In this document: piece after piece, positions 1 to 5,204 of the stretch
Layout: every line of letters begins with the position of its first letter
Position numbering within the stretch: position 1 is the stretch's first letter
From: Akkermansiaceae bacterium
GTDB taxonomy: Bacteria > Verrucomicrobiota > Verrucomicrobiia > Verrucomicrobiales > Akkermansiaceae
Direction: 5' to 3'
Assembly (NCBI GenBank): GCA_028293225.1
Contig: JAQGPE010000251.1
Span: 1-5,204 of the forward strand
DNA: 5,204 nucleotides
Made by a program: the position numbers and the translations under genes
The notes under the pieces: model-generated
Seen by the model: the letters and a program-made list of their open reading frames with translations, nothing else
Told to the model about the DNA's origin: nothing
The model's database searches: none

Positions 1-2
1 TG

Positions 3-542
3 GAGAAGATGAGCCCGCCGCAGCGGCAGGTGATGCAGGCGCATGAAGCCCTAGCACGGCTGGCCGAGGCGAAGACTCCGCCAACGCTGGCGGACCTGCG
101 GGGGCAGGATGCGGACGGGGTGAATCACGCCATGCAGCTCTGGCGGGATCGCGGCCAGCCGCTGGCGCTGGCGACCCTGGCGGAACTGCCACCGGAGTCG
201 CGGGGAGCGGCGCTGAAGCACTACTTTGACAATGGGGCGGAGGGAATCGGCGGCGAGCAGATGGCGGGCCTGGACGGCCTGGCCTTGTCCGTGGAGGAGA
301 AGAGCGCGCTGCTGGCAACGGGCGCTCAAGCGCGATGGCAGCGGGAGGCCGATGGGGCGGCGGCGCTGGACTGGATCCAGCGGATCCCGGACCGGGCGGC
401 GTGGCCGGAGGTCACGCGGGAAGTGATCGAGGGCTACGCGCGTCTGGATCCGCAGGCGGCGCTGGACTACGCGCAGAACTCGATGCCGGACGGCCCGCTA
501 CGGGAGCAGCTGGAGCAGGCGGCCAATGCCGCCCTGCCATGA
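3..542 (+). CDS. Alanine-rich helical-repeat hypothetical protein (5'-truncated by window edge)
   Basis: Function is not recognised. The frame is open to the left edge and ends at TGA 540-542, so this is most likely the C-terminal part of a longer protein. The first in-frame ATG is at 9, but the GGAG before it lies only three bases away and no signal peptide follows, so I do not favour it as the true start. Counting from that ATG, the 177 residues are rich in Ala, Leu, Glu and Arg and look fully alpha-helical. Residues 118-149 and 150-176 form two related units (AALDWIQRIPD and AALDYAQNSMPD, about 32 residues apart), each followed by an amphipathic helix. From memory, this 'DPxAALxWxxxLP' style of repeat is common in uncharacterised verrucomicrobial proteins and resembles HEAT/TPR-like scaffolds. 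Its stop overlaps the next gene's start, implying co-translation. A protein-binding role is only a guess from the repeat architecture. Confidence 0.75.
   Translation, partial: EKMSPPQRQVMQAHEALARLAEAKTPPTLADLRGQDADGVNHAMQLWRDRGQPLALATLAELPPESRGAALKHYFDNGAEGIGGEQMAGLDGLALSVEEKSALLATGAQARWQREADGAAALDWIQRIPDRAAWPEVTREVIEGYARLDPQAALDYAQNSMPDGPLREQLEQAANAALP
360..536 (+). repeat. Two tandem ~32-residue helical repeats at the C-terminus of the first protein
   Basis: Read in frame from the ATG at 9, residues 115-128 and 147-161 align with a period of 32: Asp115/Asp147, Ala118-Ala119-Leu120-Asp121 matching Ala150-Ala151-Leu152-Asp153, aromatic Trp122/Tyr154, Gln124/Gln156, then Pro-Asp. The second copy carries one extra residue before the Pro-Asp. 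Only the protein motif repeats; the DNA copies are diverged. More units may lie upstream of the window. Confidence 0.55.
539..542 (+). promoter_or_regulatory. ATGA stop-start overlap (translational coupling)
   Basis: The ATG at 539-541 shares two bases with the TGA at 540-542. The nearest purine-rich GGAG lies about 25 bases upstream, too far to act as a ribosome binding site. Coupled reinitiation by ribosomes finishing the first gene is the simplest reading. Confidence 0.6.
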
Positions 543-1705
543 AAGCGAATCCGACGATGTCCGGCCGAGCGACAGCGGCCCTGCTGCCGCTGGGAATTTT
601 CACGGCGGCGCTGGGTTTGACCTGGCTGGTGGCAAGAAGCGGCGGGAGCGGCACGGAGACCCGGCGGCAGGAGGCGGGAGCTACGAGGCTTACCGTAGAA
701 GAGACGCCGCCGGACGCCGCGATGGCCCTGGAGCGGAGCGTGCGGCAACTCCTGCGAACGGGAGATCTGGCGGCGGTGGTGGCGGGACTGCAGGCGGCGG
801 CGAAGGAAAACCCGATGACGTTTTTCAAGGTGCTGGGGCGACTGCCCGCGGAACCGGCCTTGATGGAGGCGCTGGGCCCCTTGATCGCCGAAGCGGCGGC
901 GCGACTGCCTTGGGCCGATCCGCAAGCGATCGTCACTCTGAATGGGATGCGCGGATCGGGCTGGCGCACGAAAGCGTGGCGGGCCTACGAGGCCACGCAA
1001 GTGGGAAAGCGGCCGGACGCGGAGGTGTATGAGGTGTGCCGGCAGGCGACGGGCGGCTTCAGCATCGGGGGACCGCTGGCCCAGGATGCCTTTGCGAAGC
1101 GACCGGGGGAGTTTCTGACGCTGCTTCTGGAGCGCGATGACCAGAACGGCGTGCTGTATGGAATGTCGGAGATGTTCAGCCGCCATCACGACAAAATGGA
1201 AGAGGCCTGGCAGGCCCTGCTGCGGAGCGGCAGTCCCCTCCAGAGATCTCAACTGGCGGGTTTCCGCCTGGCGAGCCATCCCACGGCGGAAACGCTGGCA
1301 CAGACCTACGCCGAGACGGGAATCGCGATGGGTTCGCGCCAGGGAATGAAGTGGGTGCAGCAAGTCTACGGCAACATCGGGACCGGGGATCATACCGCGC
1401 TGCTGAACCTGGTGGCGCAGGAGCCGGCGGCCACGCGAAATGGCCTGGGAATGCAGTTGGCGGGCGGGATGTTCACGGGGTCGCCGCCGGGGGAGCTGGT
1501 GCAGATGCTGGGGATGATGACCTCGGGAACGGCGCAGGAGACCCTGCTGGAGGGATGGATCAAGGGACACGCCGGCGGCGGGTCGAGTCAGGACCCTTTC
1601 GCCGCGGACGGATCTAACAGCGGTCCGGCCCTGGATGAGCGCTGGGTGGCTCAATTGCCAACGGAGAGGCTCCGGGCCAGGGCGCGGGAGCTGATGGGGA
1701 AGTAG
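539..1705 (+). CDS. Membrane-anchored hypothetical protein, 388 aa
   Basis: Function is not recognised. The open frame extends upstream to 335, but the start is placed at ATG 539 because this overlaps the preceding stop as ATGA, removes a Gly/Ala-rich stretch that is clearly the out-of-frame reading of gene 1, and puts a membrane segment at the N-terminus. An in-frame ATG at 557 is the alternative start. Residues 11-31 (ATAALLPLGIFTAALGLTWL and onward) form one hydrophobic helix preceded by Lys2 and Arg10 and followed by a Gly/Ser/Thr/Arg-rich linker, so it is probably a type II anchor or uncleaved signal with the bulk of the protein outside the cytoplasm. Residues 60-340 are mostly helical, with regularly spaced Trp, Leu and Ala. 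Residues 345-365 are a Gly/Ser/Asp-rich low-complexity linker before a short charged C-terminal helix. No catalytic motif is visible. No Shine-Dalgarno sequence precedes the start, so translation probably depends on termination-reinitiation from the upstream gene. Confidence 0.85.
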   Translation: MKANPTMSGRATAALLPLGIFTAALGLTWLVARSGGSGTETRRQEAGATRLTVEETPPDAAMALERSVRQLLRTGDLAAVVAGLQAAAKENPMTFFKVLGRLPAEPALMEALGPLIAEAAARLPWADPQAIVTLNGMRGSGWRTKAWRAYEATQVGKRPDAEVYEVCRQATGGFSIGGPLAQDAFAKRPGEFLTLLLERDDQNGVLYGMSEMFSRHHDKMEEAWQALLRSGSPLQRSQLAGFRLASHPTAETLAQTYAETGIAMGSRQGMKWVQQVYGNIGTGDHTALLNLVAQEPAATRNGLGMQLAGGMFTGSPPGELVQMLGMMTSGTAQETLLEGWIKGHAGGGSSQDPFAADGSNSGPALDERWVAQLPTERLRARARELMGK

Positions 1706-1712
1706 GATTCTC

Positions 1713-1728
1713 GCGGGGGTTCGCCCGC
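1713..1728. terminator. Possible bidirectional stem-loop between convergent genes
   Basis: GCGGG at 1713-1717 pairs with CCCGC at 1724-1728 around a six-base loop (GGTTCG). It sits in the 31-base gap between two genes that end facing each other, 7 bases after one stop and 8 bases after the other, so it could act on both strands. There is no T-tract directly after the stem on either strand. The nearest one on the plus strand is six T at 1743-1748, about 14 bases beyond the stem and inside the opposing gene. It is therefore a weak or non-canonical terminator at best. Confidence 0.35.
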
Positions 1729-1736
1729 CCTGCCAT

Positions 1737-3419
1737 TTACGGTTTTTTCGTGATCAGCAGGACCCAGTCGTGGCCGTGGGAGGGCGGCTCGCAGCGATAG
1801 TCGCCATTGGCATCGGCTGTTAGTTCGACGGGAGTGGTGCGTTCGCCGGTTACGGGATCGAAATGGATGAGTTGATATTTTCCCGCCGGGGCGAGTTTGC
1901 GGACGACGATGGCGCGAGGATCGAGGACGTAGACGGCACGCAGTTCCTCACCGATTCCACAGGCCTGGGGCGCCGTCAGCGGATCACCGGGATCGCCTTC
2001 CGCCCAGGCGACGCTTTCGGGCATGGGGGTGAGTTGGGTCCAGGGCAGCGATTCGAAGAAGCGCTTGCCGAGCCCCATCTGGGTGGAGCCCGGCAGGTTC
2101 ATCGCTTCCTCCCAGGTGATGACGCCGTAGCCGGTCGGCGAACTGTTTGCGGTCGGCGACGGGCCGTGCGGCTGGCCGGGCCGGTTGACCTGCCAGATGC
2201 CGTTGGCGCCATAGGTGTGGCCCTTGGCACCATTCACCGTGCACAGCCAGAACATCGCCCGCGTCCAGGCGGTCGGCAGTGAGTCGTTGAGCATTTCATA
2301 GCTGGCCTCGCCGTTGATGACCGGCATTGCCGGAGTTGCGCCGTAGGTGTCGCGCGTGGCCTTGACCGCGACCGGGACGGCCTCGCGCTGGCCGTGGGGC
2401 GTCTGTAGCAGGTCGAAATCGAGCAAGGCCTCGTCGTCCGTGGCGTTGCGGGCGGTGTAGCGGTTGATGGCGGTCGGGTGGATGGTCAGCGGGCGGCGGA
2501 AGGGATCGGTCGCCCGGATGGAGCGCAGGACTTCGGTCCAGCCGTGGACCTGGGCGCGGTCATCTGAGGGGAAGTTCGCGGCCCGGTACCACGGCAGATT
2601 CGCCTCCCCCGCGGCGCACCAAATCACCGGATACGACCCATAGCGGGCGATCAGGTAGCGCCAGTGCGCCTTCAGCTTTTCCGGCCCCATCCAGGGCATG
2701 AAGTAGCCCCACGCACCGACGATGCATGGCGTCATCCCCTGCCCGGTCAGGTAACGGAGCCGGGTGTCCGCGGCATCGAAGTATTCCGGCCGGATCGCCG
2801 TGTAGTCCGGCTGCCACGGAAAGCCCGCTTCGTTTGCGCCGCGCGGGTCGAAGGGGTTCATGTCGGGGTACAAACCGGCCACGATCTGCACCACATTGAA
2901 GCCTTTCGCTTTCCGGTCGGCCGTCAGTTTCTGGAAATCTTCCGGCCAGCTCATGCGGCTGCAAAGTCCCATCCACCAGGTGTCGCCGAGCCAGAAAAAC
3001 GGCGTGCCGTCGGCATGCTCGAAATGGCGCTTGTCTGTGGCGACTCGGACCGGCCCGTGTTGGAAAAGCGGATTGTCGCCGGTATAGGCGGCGATTTCGA
3101 CGGAGCCCGCCACGGCGTGCAAGCCCTCATCGGCCGGATCGCTGCAGGTGCTCTGCCAGCGATGCAGGCCGGTCAATGGCGAGGCATAGCGGACTTTCCA
3201 CCGGTCTCCGCCCGCCCAGAAGGCCGGCACCTTGCGCGAGGTGCCCGCGGGATCGGTGAAGGTGACGTCGAGGACCACCGTGTTGAACGGATCGGCATGC
3301 GGCTGCCGGGCCGTGAAGGCGATTTCCAGCGGCACATTGCTCTGAGCGGGCGGCTCCAACGCGGGGAGAGTCGCGGGGATCAGAAAAAACAGGGCGATGA
3401 ACAGGCGGAGAATATTCAT
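1737..3419 (-). CDS. Secreted DUF5060/DUF4038 glycoside hydrolase (GH140 apiosidase-like clan)
   Basis: This is a predicted extracytoplasmic glycosidase of 560 residues, acting on a plant- or algal-type polysaccharide that the sequence does not identify. The start ATG at 3417-3419 gives a clear signal peptide: Arg5, a hydrophobic core at residues 6-18, and a cleavage site after Leu-Pro-Ala20. Residues about 28-112 fit the Ig-like DUF5060 domain (FNTVVLDVTF, then GDRWKVRY). Residues about 125-460 fit the DUF4038 TIM barrel, with hallmark FFWLGDTWW at 141-149, GFNVVQIVAGLYP at 173-185, VIWCAAGE ending at Glu272, and VINGEASYE with Glu371. Residues about 490-558 fit the putative collagen-binding domain (RKLAPAGKYQLIHFDPVTGE, then HDWVLLI). 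Glu371 is the likely nucleophile; Glu272 lies where the family, as I recall it, usually has Asp in a GGD motif. Seven cysteines remain after the signal peptide. No Shine-Dalgarno sequence precedes the start. The family call is firm, but substrate specificity is not, since DUF4038 proteins are diverse and apiosidase activity is only one known outcome. Confidence 0.94.
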   Translation of the reverse strand: MNILRLFIALFFLIPATLPALEPPAQSNVPLEIAFTARQPHADPFNTVVLDVTFTDPAGTSRKVPAFWAGGDRWKVRYASPLTGLHRWQSTCSDPADEGLHAVAGSVEIAAYTGDNPLFQHGPVRVATDKRHFEHADGTPFFWLGDTWWMGLCSRMSWPEDFQKLTADRKAKGFNVVQIVAGLYPDMNPFDPRGANEAGFPWQPDYTAIRPEYFDAADTRLRYLTGQGMTPCIVGAWGYFMPWMGPEKLKAHWRYLIARYGSYPVIWCAAGEANLPWYRAANFPSDDRAQVHGWTEVLRSIRATDPFRRPLTIHPTAINRYTARNATDDEALLDFDLLQTPHGQREAVPVAVKATRDTYGATPAMPVINGEASYEMLNDSLPTAWTRAMFWLCTVNGAKGHTYGANGIWQVNRPGQPHGPSPTANSSPTGYGVITWEEAMNLPGSTQMGLGKRFFESLPWTQLTPMPESVAWAEGDPGDPLTAPQACGIGEELRAVYVLDPRAIVVRKLAPAGKYQLIHFDPVTGERTTPVELTADANGDYRCEPPSHGHDWVLLITKKP

Positions 3420-3426
3420 AGCAGCG

Positions 3427-3444
3427 AAGCGCCGCTTGGGCGGC
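3427..3444. other. Overlapping small palindromes in the 5' leader of the glycoside hydrolase gene
   Basis: AAGCG-C-CGCTT (3427-3437) overlaps GCCGC-TTGG-GCGGC (3431-3444). On the minus strand the second is a five-base-pair GC stem with a CCAA loop, 12-25 bases upstream of the start codon, where it could hinder ribosome access. Alternatively the pair could be an operator. Such short GC palindromes also arise by chance in DNA of this composition. Confidence 0.25.
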
Positions 3445-3448
3445 TATC

Positions 3449-3477
3449 TTGTTACAGAGGGCGGACCTACCTTTATT
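3449..3477 (+). promoter_or_regulatory. Candidate sigma70-type promoter for the cytochrome c gene
   Basis: TTGTTA at 3449-3454 (4 of 6 to TTGACA) and TTTATT at 3472-3477 (4 of 6 to TATAAT) are separated by exactly 17 bases. They lie about 70 bases upstream of the proposed start of the plus-strand gene, in the most AT-rich part of the divergent intergenic region. Both boxes are imperfect, so this is a candidate only. Confidence 0.35.
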
Positions 3478-3498
3478 CAGCGTTTTGCCTGTGCTCAA
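3470..3498 (-). promoter_or_regulatory. Candidate promoter for the glycoside hydrolase gene, overlapping the plus-strand promoter
   Basis: On the minus strand, TTGAGC (complement of 3493-3498) is followed after 17 bases by TAAAGG (complement of 3470-3475). The -35 matches 4 of 6 consensus bases and the -10 only 3 of 6. The -10 box would overlap the -10 box of the plus-strand candidate. Support rests on position (about 50 bases upstream of the start) and spacing. Confidence 0.22.
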
Positions 3499-3549
3499 TT
3501 TCCGCCAAATATCCGAAAGCCCGGGGCGTCCCGGTCCGTTCCCTTTGGC

Positions 3550-5204
3550 GTGGTCCTCCGCTCCATGCTTCTCCTGATTTCGCTCGGCCTGCCGGCTGTG
3601 GCGCAGGGGGATGATGGCTTCACGGCGACGGCGACGCCGCTGCTGGAGAAATACTGCTACTCCTGCCACGGCGAGAAGAAGCAGAAGGGCGGGGTCGAGC
3701 TGCACCACCTGACCACCACGGAGGCGGCGCTGCGCCAGCATCGCTTTCTGGAGACGGTCGCCAAGGAGGTGGAGGCCGGCGACATGCCGCCGGACGACGA
3801 GGACAAGCTGCCGACGGCAGCGGAACGGGCGGCGTTGATCGATGAGCTGGAGGGCGTGCTGAAAAAGATGGCGGCGGGCGACTATCCGCGCAATCCCGGG
3901 CGGCCGACGCTGCGGCGGCTGAACCGCAACGAATACGCCAACACGGTGCGCGATCTGTTCGGGGTCGATTTCCAGGCCGGGGCGGATTTCCCGGCCGATG
4001 GCGCGGGGGGCGAGGGCTTCGACAATGTCGGCGACTCGCTGTTTCTGCAGCCCTCCCTGATGGAGAAATACCTGGCGGCGGCCAAGCGGGTGGTGGCCAA
4101 GATTTATGCGGACCCGAAGCTGAGGGAGCGGATCCTGTTCGCGCGTCCGGCCGAGACGATCACGCCGGTGCAGGCCGCGAAGAACGTGCTGACCACCTGG
4201 GCGTCGCTGGCGTTCCGGCGGCGGATCACGGAGGAAGATACGGGGCCTCTCGTCGCTCTTTTCGAGAAGGGTCTGGCGGGGGGCGGCGACTATGACACGG
4301 CGCTGCAGCCGGCGTTGCAGGCGCTGCTGATCCACCCTTCGTTCCTGTTCCGGATCGAGGGCGACCAGGAGGGCAAGCCGCAGTGGCGGGTGAACGATTT
4401 CGAGCTGGCGACGCGGCTGTCGTACTTCCTGTGGGCGTCGATGCCCGACCGCGCGCTGCTGAAGCTGGCCGACGAGGGCAGGCTGTCCGATCCGGCGGTG
4501 CTGCAGGGAGAGGTGCAGCGGATGCTGCAGGATCCGAAGGCGAAAACGCTGGGGAAATTCTTCGCCGGGCAGTGGCTGGGCTTCGACGATCTGCGCGAGG
4601 TGGCGCAGCCGGACACGAAGCGCTTTCCGGCTTTCACGCCATCACTGCGGATCGCGATGTACCGGGAGTCGGTGGATTTCTTCAACTACCTGGTCAGCGA
4701 CAACCGGCCGGCGACCGAGCTGATCAAGGCCGACTATACTTTTGCGAATGCCGAGCTGGCGAAGCACTACGGCATCCCCGGCGTGGAGGGCGACGAGATG
4801 CGCAAGGTGGCGCTGAACGATCCGCAGCGCGGCGGGGTGATCGGCCAGGGCTCGGTGCTGGTGGTGACTTCGCAGCCGCTGCGGACCAGCCCGGTGAAGC
4901 GCGGCAAATGGATTCTCGACACGCTGCTGGGCACCCCTCCCCCGCCACCGCCGCCCGATGCCGGGGTGCTGCCGGGCGACGATCATTCGCCGGAGGGGCT
5001 GACCTTCCGCCAGCAACTGGAGGCGCACCGGACCCGCGCGAATTGTGCGGCCTGCCATGCGAAGATCGATCCGCTGGGGTTCGGGCTGGAGAACTTCGAC
5101 GCGGTGGGGCGCTGGCGCTCGACCGATGCCAACGGCAAGCCGGTGGACTCCGCCGCGACCCTGCCGGGCGGCAGACAGTTCTCGACGCCGGCGGAGCTGA
5201 AGGA
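3550..5204 (+). CDS. Planctomycete-type cytochrome c protein, DUF1587/1595/1592/1588 (3'-truncated by window edge)
   Basis: This is an exported putative c-type cytochrome of a large multidomain PVC family whose biochemical role is not settled; electron transfer linked to extracytoplasmic oxidation is inferred from the haem motifs. 551 codons are present and the frame is open at the right edge. I prefer GTG 3550 because it gives a signal peptide with Arg4 and cleavage after Ala-Val-Ala19. ATG 3565 would leave a short, uncharged one and is the alternative start. Residue numbers count from the GTG. An N-terminal haem domain has CYSCH at 36-40 and Met79 in an MPP motif as possible axial ligand. 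DUF1587 starts near 118 (LRRLNRNEYANTVRDLFG), followed by a GFDN motif at 156-159. DUF1595 covers about 205-270 (TWASLAFRRR), and DUF1592 about 278-410 (ELATRLSYFLWASMPD). DUF1588 covers about 424-525, with QRGGVIGQGSVL, seven prolines at 463-469 and a second haem motif CAACH at 499-503. The last residues enter DUF1585. Full-length relatives, as I recall, run about 750-850 residues and are often followed by a DUF1552 gene. Confidence 0.93.
   Translation, partial: MVLRSMLLLISLGLPAVAQGDDGFTATATPLLEKYCYSCHGEKKQKGGVELHHLTTTEAALRQHRFLETVAKEVEAGDMPPDDEDKLPTAAERAALIDELEGVLKKMAAGDYPRNPGRPTLRRLNRNEYANTVRDLFGVDFQAGADFPADGAGGEGFDNVGDSLFLQPSLMEKYLAAAKRVVAKIYADPKLRERILFARPAETITPVQAAKNVLTTWASLAFRRRITEEDTGPLVALFEKGLAGGGDYDTALQPALQALLIHPSFLFRIEGDQEGKPQWRVNDFELATRLSYFLWASMPDRALLKLADEGRLSDPAVLQGEVQRMLQDPKAKTLGKFFAGQWLGFDDLREVAQPDTKRFPAFTPSLRIAMYRESVDFFNYLVSDNRPATELIKADYTFANAELAKHYGIPGVEGDEMRKVALNDPQRGGVIGQGSVLVVTSQPLRTSPVKRGKWILDTLLGTPPPPPPPDAGVLPGDDHSPEGLTFRQQLEAHRTRANCAACHAKIDPLGFGLENFDAVGRWRSTDANGKPVDSAATLPGGRQFSTPAELK

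Noticed and set aside
2..11. GGAG followed by ATG at 9 as a genuine ribosome binding site and start of the first gene
   Set aside because: The spacer is only three bases and the frame stays open to the window edge, so an upstream start is more likely. It cannot be excluded without more sequence.
335..538. N-terminal extension of the membrane-anchored protein gene back to the ATG at 335
   Set aside because: The extension is a Gly/Ala-rich out-of-frame reading of gene 1. The ATG at 539 gives the ATGA overlap and an N-terminal membrane helix.
467..1654. A 395-codon open frame on the minus strand opposite the membrane-anchored protein gene
   Set aside because: Its Arg/Pro/Gln/His-rich composition has no domain signal. 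The plus frame has a proper membrane segment and a coupled start, so this is antisense shadow.
2664..3614. A 316-codon plus-strand open frame crossing the glycosidase gene and the intergenic region
   Set aside because: It lies antisense to well-supported DUF4038/DUF5060 coding sequence, and its translation is Arg/Gly/His-rich with no recognisable domain.
3127..4335. A 402-codon open frame on the minus strand opposite the cytochrome gene and the start of the glycosidase gene
   Set aside because: It is Arg/Gln/His-rich low-complexity sequence antisense to clear DUF1587/DUF1595 coding sequence and also crosses the glycosidase start region. It is a GC-rich shadow frame.
4936..4956. Proline run (seven consecutive codons) as a possible unusual insertion or slippage tract
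   Set aside because: A poly-proline stretch after the LLGT motif is, from memory, a normal feature of DUF1588 proteins. The codons vary, so it is not a simple DNA repeat.
4290..5058. Several minus-strand open frames (4290-4685, 4642-5058, 4724-4948) opposite the DUF1592/DUF1588 region
   Set aside because: The plus strand here encodes conserved family motifs without interruption. The minus frames are Ser/Arg- or Arg/Ala-rich shadows.

Overview
This window looks like a piece of chromosome from a GC-rich member of the Verrucomicrobiota or a related PVC-group bacterium. Two things point that way. One gene encodes a multidomain 'planctomycete-type' cytochrome c protein of the DUF1587/1595/1592/1588 kind, which is strongly enriched in Planctomycetes and Verrucomicrobia. 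Two other genes encode alanine-rich helical-repeat proteins of a style I associate with Verrucomicrobia. None of the four starts has a convincing Shine-Dalgarno sequence, which also fits that group. The assignment is an inference from gene content, since no rRNA or other phylogenetic marker is present.

Layout: (1) Positions 3-542 (+) hold the 3' part of a helical-repeat protein that runs in from the left edge. (2) Positions 539-1705 (+) hold a 388-residue membrane-anchored hypothetical protein whose ATG overlaps the previous stop as ATGA, so the two are probably co-translated. (3) Positions 1706-1736 form a short convergent junction with a GC-rich stem-loop. (4) Positions 1737-3419 (-) encode a secreted 560-residue DUF5060/DUF4038 glycoside-hydrolase-like protein, related to the GH140 apiosidase clan, with a C-terminal collagen-binding-type domain. 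(5) Positions 3420-3549 are a divergent, comparatively AT-rich intergenic region with candidate promoters on both strands and small overlapping palindromes. (6) From 3550 to the right edge (+) lies the exported cytochrome c protein, cut off by the window end before its DUF1585 domain is complete.

How they may work together: the secreted glycosidase and the exported cytochrome share one short intergenic region and could be co-regulated. In PVC bacteria, DUF1592-family cytochromes often sit near carbohydrate-degradation genes, so a joint role in breaking down a complex polysaccharide is reasonable but unproven. The repeat-protein pair is separated by a convergent junction and is probably a different transcription unit. 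I found no RNA genes, CRISPR arrays, insertion sequences, attachment sites or origins. I see no strong evidence for a wholly new system. The points most worth a second look are the altered active-site motif in the glycosidase and the shared divergent control region.
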